A stretch of DNA of 29,755 nucleotides from IMG/VR virus record IMGVR_UViG_3300020109_000100, positions 1 to 29,755 of that record. One strand, given 5' to 3'. This DNA is from a virus. The notes under the pieces are model-generated. The model searched no databases. It was given only the letters and a program-made list of their open reading frames with translations, and was not told the origin of the DNA. Both the position numbers and the translations under genes were made by a program. Shown here piece by piece: positions 17,501-25,051 of the stretch (positions within the stretch are counted from its first letter, which is position 1; each line of letters opens with the position of its first letter).

Positions 17501-20500
17501 AACTTATCTTAGAGGAGATTCTAGATTTGCTCCTACAGTATCATCTCTTCGTATTTCTGATGGTTCCCCAATTGTAATTGGTTCCAACAATACAACAAGT
17601 TCATATATTAAACAGATTCAAATATTAAATGGTGGTACAGGTTACACAGTAGGAACTTATACTGATACTTTACTACTTGGTGGGAATACTGGATCTGAAG
17701 GTCTTAAAGGAACTATTTTCATCAGCGATGGAACAGTAAGATCTGTAACTGTAACTAATGGTGGTACTGGTTATACAACCGCTCCAACTATTATTTTTAA
17801 AGACAATCAAGCAATTCCACAACCAATTAATAGCATTAAGGCGATAGCAATTGTTTCTAATGGTGTTGTAACTTCTATTAGAATACTTGATGGTGGTTCT
17901 GGACTTGGTTTTACTCCAATAGTTACATTTGAAGGTGGTGGTGGAGTTGATGCTACAGCAACTTGCATAATCGCTAATGGTGTAGTTAGAACAATTGGTA
18001 TCACCGATGGTGGAGTTGGATTTACTGGTGATTTTGCAATTAATCCTATTCCATCTATTATTGGCACTCCAAATGGTTCTTCTGCGGCATCATTAAGAGC
18101 AATTCTTGCAACAACACCAAAAATATTTAATGATGGTGTTATTGATATTAATAGAGTTGATGGCATAACTGTTGCAGCAGAACCATTTGGTAATCTTGGT
18201 GTAGTTAGATTTCTTAAGAGTCAATTTGATTTCAGTGCAAATGGAGGAGCAACTTTAAAAACTGGTCAAGGTTCTGGATTAGATGCAGATACTCTTGATA
18301 CAAGGGATTCTTCCTTCTTTACAAACGCTGCAAATATATCTTCTGGCGTATTGCCAAAAGATAGATTATCTGGTACATACAATATTTCAATTGAGCAAAA
18401 TGCTGCAACATCAACAATATTAAAATCTGTAGATACTAGGACTTCTATCTTTGCACCTTCAAACTTTGGAGAAGGTGTAATCTTTAATTGGAAGAGCAAT
18501 ACTCAAGGTTATGATACAAATCAATTCTTAGCAGATGGTGGTTTATATCATGGTGTTATGACTTTCAGAAGATCAGGTTCTTCTACTGATTTTTCTAGTG
18601 GAGCACTTGCTCAAATAGGTCAAACTGATAATACAAATATTTGGGTTAGAAGTAATGGACCAAACCACGTATCATCTCTTACTATTACTTCTGGTGGTGC
18701 TGGTTATAAAAATGGCACGTATACAAACGTTCTTCTTGGTGGTGGAGAAGGTTCTGGATTAACCGCAGACATTATAGTTTCTGGTGGTACTATTACAACA
18801 GTAACCCTCAAAGATGGTGGATGGGGATACAATAGAACTGGAACTGCTACTGGAACTTTCCAAGCTTTCTTACCATTTGAACAGTTTGGTACTCAAAATA
18901 CAAGGCAAATAACTACGCCTGCAGTTATAACTGCAACTCTTGCATTCTTGGGAAGTGGATCTGCTCCAGGTAACACTTGGTCATCTTGGAGAAAATTATG
19001 GCATGATGGAAATGATGGTATTGGTTCTGGATTAGATGCAGATCTTCTGCAATACAAGAATAAGCGTTGGTATTTAAATGCGCTGAACATCAATGAAAAT
19101 ACAATATCTAATACTAAACTCCCATTACAATTAGACGAACATTCAATCAATAAGGAACTTAGAATTGTAGTTCCAAGTCCAGCGTTCCAAACAAATAATG
19201 GTGGTCATTATGATGTGTACATTGAAGGTTATAACTTAACTCAAGAATTAATAAATTCATTAGATACTCAAGCAGGAACAGCAGGTATACAGTTAAATCT
19301 GTATACCGCAAATAATGTCAACGAAGGTACAGTTAGAGTACTCGCAAGGAAAATTAATTTAGATCCTGCAAATTACTTAACTGGCGAACAGTATGTTGAA
19401 AAAAATACTGAGTGGGTTTCTGGTTTAACTAACTTGAATAGAAATGATAGAATTCTTTATGGTCATAATATTTACAGAGTTGCTAATGCAAATACTGGTA
19501 GTTATACTGGAGGTACAGTACCCCCAACTCATATTTCAGGTCAAGTAACTGCAACTGGTGGAACTGCAATATTTGAATATGAAAGAAAGGTTGAAAATCC
19601 ATGGACAATTCTTACCGTTGAATTAATTTCTGGTAACTTAAATACAACAATTAAAAAGATTGGTACTGCAACTGCCCCAGCAGAATACTATCCAGTTACT
19701 GATTTTGGAATTACATCAGTAGAAACTTATGCAAGACGTAAGGCACGTCTTGGATCTGATGGAGGTGGAAATGCATTCTTAGAACTTGGTAATATTGTTG
19801 AAAGTACATCTGCATATATTGATTTTAATACCTCTGGCAATAATGTCGATTTTGACGTAAGATTAATTGCTTCTGGTGGTTCATCTACACTTGGAACTGG
19901 TACATTAAATTGTACTGCCACTGCACTTCAAGTCAATGGCAACAACGTATGGCACGCTGGAAACATTACATTCAGTTCTGGATTTACTGGTGCAATTTAT
20001 GATACTAATGCGAATAGCAAAGCAGTTCAACGTGATTCTTCTGGTAATTTTGCTGCAAATAATATTACTGCAAACTTAACTGGTACTGCAAGTGGTAACC
20101 TTGCACTGTCTGGTGGTACTTTAACGGGTCCTTTACGTATCAAATCAGATCTTGGAATTAGCGAATCTACTGGAATAGGTAATAGATTAAATATTACTTC
20201 TAGTCCAGGTGGTGCTGTATTTGCTCAGAATGATAATAGTCCAATATATTTCAATACGGATAGTTCAGCAACTCAAGGTTATTTTAGAAATAATTCAATT
20301 GGTGGTGGATTATTTGTAACGACTACTCAACCAAATGGTGCTCCATTAACAATTAATAGAGGTCATGATGGATCTAGAATCCAAATGATTTATGCTGGTA
20401 ATACTACCACAATTAATGAAATTGGTATGACATATCATGGAGCAAATGGTGCTGCTACCATGTGGCAGGGAAGCAACTTAAACTCAACTGGTGCAAGTCA

Positions 20501-21035
20501 TACTGGATTAGTTCAAGGAAATACATCATATTCATCTTGGTATACAATTTGGAGTTCCTTTAGTGATTACTTTACAATTGGAAGAGGTAGTTCAAATTCC
20601 TTTACTGCTGCAACTCAAGCATTATATATCAATAATAACTTACAAATAGGTATTGGAACTAATACTAATACCACTTATAAGTTACAAGTTAATGGTTCAT
20701 TTGCTGCTACTTCTAAGTCATTCCGCATTCCACACCCAACTAAAGAAAACTATGATCTTGTTTATGGTTCGTTAGAAGGACCAGAGCATGGAGTTTATGT
20801 TCGTGGCAAAGCAACTGATGTAATTGAACTTCCAGATTACTGGATTGCTCTTGTAGATGAAGATACAATTACTGTTCAACTTACTTCTATTGGTAATCAC
20901 AATTCATGGGTTGAAAAAATTGAAAATAATAAGATATACATAGGTGGTGGGCAAGCGTTCTATTTCGTACAAGCCACACGTAAGGATATTGAAAAGTTAG
21001 AAGTTGAAGTTGAATTAGTATCTGAGGAACAGTAA
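11508..21035 (+). CDS. Giant mosaic tail fibre/adhesin with beta-propeller and helical repeats (3175 aa)
   Basis: The N-terminus holds 'VGINTLDPEYELDVEGQI' (about 62-79). Residues 145-250 look like the start of a right-handed beta-helix (GRIYVSAQIGNDTFDG, ETIIVAGGDYLEDN). Three related helical units lie at about 515-625, 846-961 and 1374-1483 (A..LI..N...IA.EA, then QARDLSIQAMRN-type ends). Asp-box beta-propeller blades lie at 642-840 with one more at about 1030-1085. A conserved GC-rich segment lies at about 1195-1290. About 1618-1800 carries 'VSQNNGRVYASGTDELGDF', 'LPTQKAVKDYISNQLG' and 'VQLDGSGRINIDQLP'. 'GGSGYT' repeats occur at about 1840-2180 and 2385-2440, and 'GSGLDADTLDT' units at about 2255 and 2506. 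The last ~110 residues (KSFRIPHPTKENYDLVYGSL, EGPEHGVYVRG) are a C-terminal domain common to marine phage fibres. It is probably a principal host-recognition fibre. Confidence 0.87.
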   Translation: MALEFNADKQIIKSNTLSIKNDTSVRVDLGQGADEKVAIFGKLSNNADKLVRVGINTLDPEYELDVEGQIRTTTSIISDTARIANLDIDTIVNPSLNLKAPVLNTFTDPNTGQILFPRSATPAFNDDSNKIATTNFVYNIATNDVGGRIYVSAQIGNDTFDGRSATKPVRSIKRATQLAASTGDKETIIVAGGDYLEDNPISLPDLCSVVGDNIRLCIIRPQNPGKHMFKASNENYVTGITFRDQVDNNNTAIKTWGYAYVFDDKQRFYYPKTLGGQYGRTFQLGHKISAEQEWKLTFTSNGGGSLLTVGKVLNSPLGGTGTVKEVVFNLNTDQSGYVVVNNITGLIESTGGVYTYQANTPVVTYNLSVSNGEQLTPDAQVVKHVTTHASYGVTSVTYDPINYPDGLIVTLPVYHDYEVGQYVDFANFPNTGAFADLNRFNGRQYISHRIETEDGFSKQFVVFKDTPTNLSALGAPSGVYNVTSFAVTVTSSDHYVVFSLDNSPRKFEESIKASNRYLDATDLIDRNKNGIAAEALRRAKVEYPALVVPDETQCQTDVKHIISAINYDLTWGGNAATKEAAEYYYTGGTLDHIENQLKETTYAFEQARDLSIQAMRNQLQYVDYSSTAAITRPSGYTGTYSKIIWDNQKFVAVGSNGAIHTSSNGLQWDAQTSGTTEPLNDIVWNKWAVGERGVPEYIAVGAAGKILISNNGTSWVTKTVGSTQLKAIAYNGTTYVIVGDGGLVLTSQNATSWITRTSGTSSSLSDIIYNDDYDRFIAIGDEGKIIVSTDGITWTSQESGTSDRLISISWTEGRTVVGGLSSGTLLLSDDGGLTWETNSATTNVESDRYQDAADLILKNKKLIAAQAVFNYVTENSFTIPTGNQNCIDDVVDVLEAIAYNLRHGGNSKVYDAASYYVGTTHVDGEEAQTVAIINEARNLAKNAMRNIAITASYLTNSSYTSGLRSNFLGQTQFFKPDISLDGSNPATACANVATSIDTLTAIVTTAVTNDNLNHATRTNPTGIINGPLRNIVHDGNRFWAATTISNVGKILVSEDRGITWQIALQSVGTDPLTIGFNYNVGVVLGTSSSEIVLTGVGNEFDASINITAYQDETISNTYDANRFFACDDVANSIYTLWNIVIDRINNRTLPATSYATSHYLDSNNKFFNVGHSWDDLPIIEVSPYIFNSSVISFLGGSGAEIDGSKVATPNVRRPNLPPQGKSMVAAAFTIISFGGVGYRVFNDGYTQLVSVFCIFTQDGAIVESGGYASLTNSASNFGTFSLRASGIREEAYEFDKGIIKNITFTDIGTPKFQIEQLGTAPLEHYIIKPGGFELEIQSGQNPLFFINDTISATPVAPVTAIVQANSSMVVRGNYNRFTDAAVLLEKNARYIAEEAYFLAAVTSTNAYDQNRNKCIRDVEEIVKAWAKDIKNDANDATWDAGKLYISSNAIQHISGYVAATKEVLDQARTLAKKAINNLLLRKGTIPTSQQTTNGYHVASWTDEIPYVDNTVIHDVTSSSGPYSTADCTNVQNAIETLNTLLKAILDNPSISSPIPTGGGVTTTRNPGWFTISSTSKAKLINHPIDLLRPSICNSSSHTWEFSGSGNNYNALPQNGGKRGSDNTGDFEQVSQNNGRVYASGTDELGDFKIGYFAKVENRTGNITFGGTVTISEVEFLKIKGNNVVITGFSADNTLGAIELGGPGSKDELLPTQKAVKDYISNQLGIYIGRTYSTVPTPNALVQLDGSGRINIDQLPALRPFNIFTVADTAARLALEGPLAGDIAIQQDTTISYILNNDLQSQVLQFVPNPSHTFSTGNITLASPGGGQGQVTSFTIGQVRQVIINNGGSGYTSNDTVTFSAPPGGVAATATLTVTSGQITGVTLITRGSKYYTAPSTAAGTITISSATGNGAVLTSVVRSRLGINILNNIKTAVVDTINDFSATPITISLTDAINTSGSNANNWVQLTSSTIDASFITSGVINPARLATISANYPSNSLTYLRGDSRFAPTVSSLRISDGSPIVIGSNNTTSSYIKQIQILNGGTGYTVGTYTDTLLLGGNTGSEGLKGTIFISDGTVRSVTVTNGGTGYTTAPTIIFKDNQAIPQPINSIKAIAIVSNGVVTSIRILDGGSGLGFTPIVTFEGGGGVDATATCIIANGVVRTIGITDGGVGFTGDFAINPIPSIIGTPNGSSAASLRAILATTPKIFNDGVIDINRVDGITVAAEPFGNLGVVRFLKSQFDFSANGGATLKTGQGSGLDADTLDTRDSSFFTNAANISSGVLPKDRLSGTYNISIEQNAATSTILKSVDTRTSIFAPSNFGEGVIFNWKSNTQGYDTNQFLADGGLYHGVMTFRRSGSSTDFSSGALAQIGQTDNTNIWVRSNGPNHVSSLTITSGGAGYKNGTYTNVLLGGGEGSGLTADIIVSGGTITTVTLKDGGWGYNRTGTATGTFQAFLPFEQFGTQNTRQITTPAVITATLAFLGSGSAPGNTWSSWRKLWHDGNDGIGSGLDADLLQYKNKRWYLNALNINENTISNTKLPLQLDEHSINKELRIVVPSPAFQTNNGGHYDVYIEGYNLTQELINSLDTQAGTAGIQLNLYTANNVNEGTVRVLARKINLDPANYLTGEQYVEKNTEWVSGLTNLNRNDRILYGHNIYRVANANTGSYTGGTVPPTHISGQVTATGGTAIFEYERKVENPWTILTVELISGNLNTTIKKIGTATAPAEYYPVTDFGITSVETYARRKARLGSDGGGNAFLELGNIVESTSAYIDFNTSGNNVDFDVRLIASGGSSTLGTGTLNCTATALQVNGNNVWHAGNITFSSGFTGAIYDTNANSKAVQRDSSGNFAANNITANLTGTASGNLALSGGTLTGPLRIKSDLGISESTGIGNRLNITSSPGGAVFAQNDNSPIYFNTDSSATQGYFRNNSIGGGLFVTTTQPNGAPLTINRGHDGSRIQMIYAGNTTTINEIGMTYHGANGAATMWQGSNLNSTGASHTGLVQGNTSYSSWYTIWSSFSDYFTIGRGSSNSFTAATQALYINNNLQIGIGTNTNTTYKLQVNGSFAATSKSFRIPHPTKENYDLVYGSLEGPEHGVYVRGKATDVIELPDYWIALVDEDTITVQLTSIGNHNSWVEKIENNKIYIGGGQAFYFVQATRKDIEKLEVEVELVSEEQ
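13431..14026 (+). other. Asp-box (BNR-like) beta-propeller region in the 3175-aa fibre
   Basis: Five blades of about 40 residues repeat the pattern 'I.wn...FvAVG..G.I..S.nG..W...tSGT...L' (residues 642-840), including 'STDGITWTSQESGT' and 'SDDGGLTWET'. A sixth blade ('SEDRGITWQIALQSVG', nt about 14595-14760) is separated by the second helical unit. Confidence 0.7.
18270..19043 (+). repeat. 21-bp exact direct repeat pair (18270-18290 and 19023-19043)
   Basis: The two copies are identical over 21 bp and 753 bp apart (251 codons, in frame). Both encode Gly-Ser-Gly-Leu-Asp-Ala-Asp at the head of related fibre modules. Confidence 0.65.
19284..19307 (+). other. Perfect 9-bp inverted repeat inside the 3175-aa fibre gene
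   Basis: GGTATACAG (19284-19292) and CTGTATACC (19299-19307) are perfect reverse complements around a 6-nt A/T loop. No T-run follows, so it is not a standard terminator. It could form an mRNA hairpin. Confidence 0.45.
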
Positions 21036-21036
21036 C

Positions 21037-21330
21037 ATGAAAAAATATGTAATCATCAATGATCCAACTGTAGAATTAAATTTTACAAATTTGGATCAAA
21101 ATTCAAAACAAGAGTGTATACATGATTTTTTAAATATTAGATATGTAGTATCTTACGAAGGTGATATGCCAGAATGTATTAACAATCTAGAAAATAAAAG
21201 TAAAGAGTATGAAAAAGAAGAACTAGTTGGATTTCTTTCATCTCCAAATTGGTCAATATATGATCAATTATTAGAAAATAACATTAAAGAATTTTACGAC
21301 CACATAGAATTTTATAATAAGGTACTGTAA
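21037..21330 (+). CDS. Hypothetical small acidic protein (97 aa)
   Basis: This gene begins 1 nt after the giant fibre stop, with GAGG (within 21020-21030) as a likely ribosome binding site, and its TAA overlaps the ATG of the next gene by one base. The protein is acidic and mainly helical, with two cysteines ('KQECIHDFL', 'DMPECINNL') and no signal peptide or membrane segment. I do not recognise the family. Its place directly behind a giant fibre and before an adhesin-like gene suggests a fibre-specific chaperone or accessory factor, but only position supports this. Confidence 0.55.
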   Translation: MKKYVIINDPTVELNFTNLDQNSKQECIHDFLNIRYVVSYEGDMPECINNLENKSKEYEKEELVGFLSSPNWSIYDQLLENNIKEFYDHIEFYNKVL

Positions 21331-22295
21331 TGTCTACTGCTTACGGAAAAACTAATATTGGATCCTTTTCTAATTATAATTTTGAATTGGGAAGTAAATC
21401 TGGATGGTCTGAAGGAGCAAGTGATATTTATTCTTTAGATTCTAATGATGATATTGTTGGTAGTAAATATTCATTAAGATGCTATTCTACTTGGCAATCT
21501 GCTGGTTGGAATAATGAATGGATACCAGTAGATACTACAAAAAGATATACTCTTTCATATAGAACAAGAACTTTAAATCCAAGTTCTGTTGGAAGATTGA
21601 TGCAATCATATATTGGTTTTACAACATGGGATGAAAATTTAAATTTTATTGACTTAAGAAATTGTGGAGATGTTGGAAATACTACATTAACTAGGCAATT
21701 AAATGTGGGAGATCAATATGTGTATATTGCTTCTAATAGTGGATGGGGTAGTGCGGAACAAGCAACATATTTTAAAAACGTAATATTATATCCACCAAGT
21801 CATCCAAAATATAGTGCTCCATGGAAATATACAAGAATAGGATTTTATGATGAAGGTGGAAATGGAGAATTAATTTTTAGTGAAATTACTCAAATAAGTG
21901 GAAGTGAATGGAGATTGAAATTAGCGAGACCAAATTATAGTGTTTATGTGGGGGGAAATAGACAATATCAAGAAGACGCTACTACCTTTCCTAATTATGG
22001 ATACTCTTTTCCAGTTGGAACTCCTGTAGCAAGGGGAGTTGCTGGAGGAACTTACAGTTATGCTTTTGGATATAATTCGTATCCAACTTCTCCATGGACA
22101 ACTTTAAGCACAACATTTACTGGGGAAAATAGAAATAGTAGTACTCCATTTAGATACGGAACTAAGTATATTAGAGCAATGATTTTGTATAATTATGCTT
22201 TACCAAATGATGGAGGAACATATCCATATCCTGAAGCATTATTTGATAGAATGATTTTTTTGGAAAATCCAATAACAAAAGATTATATTTTTTAA
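21330..22295 (+). CDS. Putative carbohydrate-binding adhesin, jelly-roll type (321 aa)
   Basis: The start is fixed by the 1-bp TAATG overlap. The first half looks like a galactose-binding/CBM-like beta sandwich: 'NFELGSKSGWSEG' (about 18-30), 'VGSKYSLRCYSTWQSAGWNNEW' split around residue 50, then 'IPVDTTKRYTLSYRTRT'. The second half contains 'RIGFYDEGGNGELIFSEITQ' and 'YSFPVGTPVARGVAGGTYSYAF', then 'FRYGTKYIRAMILYNY' and a closing 'ALFDRMIFLENP', a pattern I recall from adhesin-type proteins of marine phages and bacteria. It is rich in Trp and Tyr, as expected for sugar-binding faces. No catalytic residues can be assigned. It is probably a receptor-binding or decoration protein. Confidence 0.6.
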   Translation: MSTAYGKTNIGSFSNYNFELGSKSGWSEGASDIYSLDSNDDIVGSKYSLRCYSTWQSAGWNNEWIPVDTTKRYTLSYRTRTLNPSSVGRLMQSYIGFTTWDENLNFIDLRNCGDVGNTTLTRQLNVGDQYVYIASNSGWGSAEQATYFKNVILYPPSHPKYSAPWKYTRIGFYDEGGNGELIFSEITQISGSEWRLKLARPNYSVYVGGNRQYQEDATTFPNYGYSFPVGTPVARGVAGGTYSYAFGYNSYPTSPWTTLSTTFTGENRNSSTPFRYGTKYIRAMILYNYALPNDGGTYPYPEALFDRMIFLENPITKDYIF

Positions 22296-22306
22296 AGTAA
22301 AGTATT

Positions 22307-23008
22307 ATGGGTTTATTCCATTCACCATCTGTATTAACTCAAAATTTAGTTTTATATTTAGATGCTGGAAATTATAACAGTTATCCAGGAACTGGAACTA
22401 CGTGGAATGATTTAAGTGGATTGAGATATAATGCAACTATGTTTGGAGCAGTTCCATTTGTTACCGATGTTGCACAATGTTTTAATTTTGCCTCAGCAAC
22501 TGGTCCTGCATCGTGGGGATCTACATTAGGATTTACATTTGCTTCAAATATGATCCCACAAACTGGCAACTTTACTTTATCTTGTTGGATAAAAAATCCA
22601 AATAGTGCTAGCGGTCAAGTTGGATTATTTTCAAATGCTGGGAGTGCTGATGGATATAGATTTGGCGTCGGATTGAATGGAATATATTTTTTGATTGGTC
22701 CAACTTATACAGAAGGAGGAATACCCTTTTTGTCTCCTCTTTCTTCTAGTTTATGGTATAACGTTGTTGCTGTTTATAGAAGATCAACTGCTTCAGTTTT
22801 ACTTTATCTAAATGGAGTTTTTCAAAATTCTGCTTCTATTCCAGCATCACAAACAACATTTTCAAATGCTACACCAGGAATAGTAAGAAGTCCTTGTTGT
22901 GGAATATATACTGGAAAACTCGCTATTTTTACCGCACATTCAAGAGCTCTTACTGAAACAGAAATATCAAATAACTTTACAGCACTCAAAGGAAGGTTTG
23001 GATACTAA
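22307..23008 (+). CDS. LamG/concanavalin-like adhesin (233 aa)
   Basis: The protein is essentially one LamG-type lectin domain: 'LVLYLDAGNYNSYPGTGTTW' and 'NDLSG' (about 14-39), 'FTLSCWIKNP' (about 88-97), 'LWYNVVAVYRRSTASVLLYL' (about 148-167), 'NGVFQNSASIP', and a terminal 'ALTETEISNNFTALKGRFGY'. This start-to-end pattern is standard for stand-alone phage LamG proteins. Such domains usually bind glycans, so host surface recognition is a likely role. No strong ribosome binding site precedes the ATG. The TAA overlaps the next ATG by one base. The next gene encodes a divergent version of the same fold, so the two are probably paralogues. Confidence 0.75.
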   Translation: MGLFHSPSVLTQNLVLYLDAGNYNSYPGTGTTWNDLSGLRYNATMFGAVPFVTDVAQCFNFASATGPASWGSTLGFTFASNMIPQTGNFTLSCWIKNPNSASGQVGLFSNAGSADGYRFGVGLNGIYFLIGPTYTEGGIPFLSPLSSSLWYNVVAVYRRSTASVLLYLNGVFQNSASIPASQTTFSNATPGIVRSPCCGIYTGKLAIFTAHSRALTETEISNNFTALKGRFGY

Positions 23009-23856
23009 TGGGATGTTCAGCAGGACCAGATAATAAAACACAATATAAATTAAATGTTATAAACATTAGTGGATTAGTTATAGATCAATTAAAGTTATAT
23101 TTTGATACTGGAAGATCTATCTCGTATAATTCTACTAACAATGAAGTATTTTGGAATGATTTAAGTGGAAGTTCTGAAAATAAAAAATTCTCATTGAAAG
23201 CAAATGGTTTTGGATCTTATGGAGAAGTAGCTTCAGCAGCACCAACTTTTTCTGAAGATTCTGGAGGTTCTTTTGTATTTGATGGTTCTAATGATTTTGG
23301 AATTTTGCATGGAATTGCTGCAACTGCACCACACGTAACAACAGGTGCATATCAATATCCATCTAATTATGATCCATTTTATCCTGGATCAAATATAACA
23401 GTATCAATTTGGATTAAAACACAAAGTGGTGGAGATTTAGGTGTTTGGTCTCATTGTAATGGAGGTCCAGTTAATTTATCATATGGTATTGGAGCAGGAA
23501 AAGCAAGATATTGGTACTATACTGCCCCATGGCAAATCTTAGATAGTAACGGATCTATAAATGATAATCAATGGCATAATATTGTGTGGGCAAAATCTGG
23601 AACTAATATGAAAATTTATATTGATAACGTGCTAGATAAAAATGTGACTTTAGTTGGTGATGTCAATGGTCCGTTATATAGTTTAGGATCAAGATGGGGT
23701 CCTTGCAATTCATCTGGATATGGTGCAGGAACTAACGGATCGGGTGGCAGTGTTTATAATGGATCGATAGCAGTAATTATGGCTTATCATAAACAATTAT
23801 CTGCTGGTGAAATTAATCAAAATTATAATAATTTAAAAGTAAGGTTTGGTAAATAG
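23008..23856 (+). CDS. Second LamG/concanavalin-like adhesin (282 aa)
   Basis: It starts on the 1-bp overlap with the previous LamG gene. Recognisable parts are 'QLKLYFDTGRSISYNS' (about 27-42), 'FWNDLSGSS' (about 49-57), 'SFVFDGSNDFGILHG' (about 88-102), 'ITVSIWIKTQSGGDLGVWSH' (about 130-149), 'NDNQWHNIVWAKSGTNMKIYI' split around residue 195, 'NGSIAVIMAYHKQLSAGEIN' and the end 'NNLKVRFGK'. The last motif parallels 'TALKGRFGY' in the neighbour. The extra N-terminus 'MGCSAGPDNK' is not hydrophobic, so it is not a lipoprotein signal. It is probably a virion adhesin. The stop lies next to an inverted repeat and a late promoter that start the next block. Confidence 0.72.
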   Translation: MGCSAGPDNKTQYKLNVINISGLVIDQLKLYFDTGRSISYNSTNNEVFWNDLSGSSENKKFSLKANGFGSYGEVASAAPTFSEDSGGSFVFDGSNDFGILHGIAATAPHVTTGAYQYPSNYDPFYPGSNITVSIWIKTQSGGDLGVWSHCNGGPVNLSYGIGAGKARYWYYTAPWQILDSNGSINDNQWHNIVWAKSGTNMKIYIDNVLDKNVTLVGDVNGPLYSLGSRWGPCNSSGYGAGTNGSGGSVYNGSIAVIMAYHKQLSAGEINQNYNNLKVRFGK

Positions 23857-23900
23857 CATTTTAAAACATAAATATTCAGTAAAGGGCATATAGTAAAATG
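23857..23900 (+). promoter_or_regulatory. 7-bp inverted repeat straddling a late promoter and covering the next start codon
   Basis: CATTTTA (23857-23863) is the exact reverse complement of TAAAATG (23894-23900), whose last three bases are the ATG of the 383-aa gene. The late promoter motif (23867-23874) lies between the arms, so only transcripts entering from upstream would carry both arms. Confidence 0.5.
23867..23874 (+). promoter_or_regulatory. T4-type late promoter motif CATAAATA
   Basis: It matches NATAAATA in the 41-bp gap before the 383-aa fibre gene and ends 23 nt before its ATG. AAAGGG at 23881-23886 is a possible ribosome binding site. Confidence 0.75.
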
Positions 23901-25049
23901 GCGAATTCCGATAAGGACATTCTTATAACACCAGCCAAAGATACGGCAAATTTACCAGAAATTAATTTTAAAGGATTTAATAATAATCCAATAAGATTAA
24001 GAGTTCTTGATGATAATACCTTATCTTTTGAAGGATCTGCTGGACAATTATTTTCAATTAATAATAATTTATCATCTGGATCTATTTTTTCAGTTAATGA
24101 TATTTCTGGTGTTCCTGGAATAGATTTTACTGCTCAAGGATTAACATATCTAAATCCCTATTTTGGAACAACGGTTTTAGGTCCTGGATCAAAAACTTTA
24201 ACAAATATTGATTCTGCTGATGCACCAGTTATTATTGGAAGAACTCAAAATATAACCAGATACGATATTGAGGTTAGATCAAATCATGGAATCAGTGATG
24301 GAAATTATGGAGGTATAACTTTTAAGCAGCAAGCAGATGGATTAGTTTCTCTTGGTTCAATAAGATTAGAATATACTAATTCTGGATCTCCTCATTTTGG
24401 ATTTTACACCAGAAGTGGAAATGCAGAATCTCGTAAAATGGTAATATGTGGGGGTAATGGAAGTGGTGGTCGTGATGGTACTGTGGGTATTGGCGTAGAT
24501 CCTGGAGTTAATTACTACCAATGCGCCGCAACTTTAAATTTAAATAGTTCTATTTCACAAGGAAGTTATAATGCTCTCATGATTACTAACACAACTTCTG
24601 CTAGTACTGCTTCTAGAGGTGCAGCAATTACAGCAATGGCAGAGAATCCATCTACACTTCCTTGGGTTGGTTTTGGATTATGGGGATCTGGTGGAGTAAA
24701 TAATGTTTATATTGGTGGTGGTGGATGGAATTTAACTGAAGGCACTGTAATTAGATTTTACACTGGAGCAACTGGCAATTCAAATAACTCTAGAGCAACA
24801 GAAAGATGGGTAATGGATTCTTCAGGACATATGATTCCTCAAGCAAATGCTGCATATGATATTGGATCTGCATCATTTAGGGTGAGAAATATATTTACTG
24901 CAGACCTTCACATGTCAAATGAGGGATCAAAAAATAATGTAGATGGTACTTGGGGTGATTGGACACTTCAAGAAGGAGAAGATACTATCTACATGATAAA
25001 TAATAGGAATGGAAAAAAATACAAAATGTTATTACAGGAAGTTAAATAA
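23898..25049 (+). CDS. Tail fibre protein with conserved marine-phage N- and C-terminal modules (383 aa)
   Basis: The N-terminus 'DILITPAKDTANLPEINFKG' (about 7-26) followed by 'LSFEGSAGQLFSINNNL' and 'GSIFSVNDISGVPGIDF' (about 42-76) is a well-known module at the start of many marine phage fibres and probably mediates attachment. The middle is a beta-rich, glycine-rich shaft. The C-terminus has 'AAYDIGSASFRVRNIFTADL' (about 320-339) and 'GTWGDWTLQEGEDTIYMINN' then 'RNGKKYKMLLQEVK', another shared terminal module. The protein is probably a short fibre or tip protein. It has its own late promoter and heads a block with the 231-aa and 128-aa genes. Confidence 0.8.
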   Translation: MANSDKDILITPAKDTANLPEINFKGFNNNPIRLRVLDDNTLSFEGSAGQLFSINNNLSSGSIFSVNDISGVPGIDFTAQGLTYLNPYFGTTVLGPGSKTLTNIDSADAPVIIGRTQNITRYDIEVRSNHGISDGNYGGITFKQQADGLVSLGSIRLEYTNSGSPHFGFYTRSGNAESRKMVICGGNGSGGRDGTVGIGVDPGVNYYQCAATLNLNSSISQGSYNALMITNTTSASTASRGAAITAMAENPSTLPWVGFGLWGSGGVNNVYIGGGGWNLTEGTVIRFYTGATGNSNNSRATERWVMDSSGHMIPQANAAYDIGSASFRVRNIFTADLHMSNEGSKNNVDGTWGDWTLQEGEDTIYMINNRNGKKYKMLLQEVK

Positions 25050-25051
25050 AC

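Noticed and set aside
17807-18166. Open frame of 119 codons on the - strand
   Set aside because: It is antisense to Gly-rich repeats. The Pro/Ile/Val-rich product is what reversed glycine and threonine codons give, and there is no promoter or binding site.
20706-21035. C-terminal domain of the 3175-aa fibre as a peptidase S74 self-cleaving chaperone
   Set aside because: I do not see the S74 catalytic Ser-Lys pattern. The 'HPTK...EGPEHGVYVRG' end is a different conserved module.
23008-23040. 'MGC' at the start of the second LamG protein as a lipoprotein signal
   Set aside because: There is no preceding hydrophobic signal stretch, and the following residues are polar.
25041-25048. GTTAAATA before the 231-aa gene as a late promoter
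   Set aside because: Two bases differ from consensus in effect and it ends 3 nt before the ATG, leaving no room for initiation.
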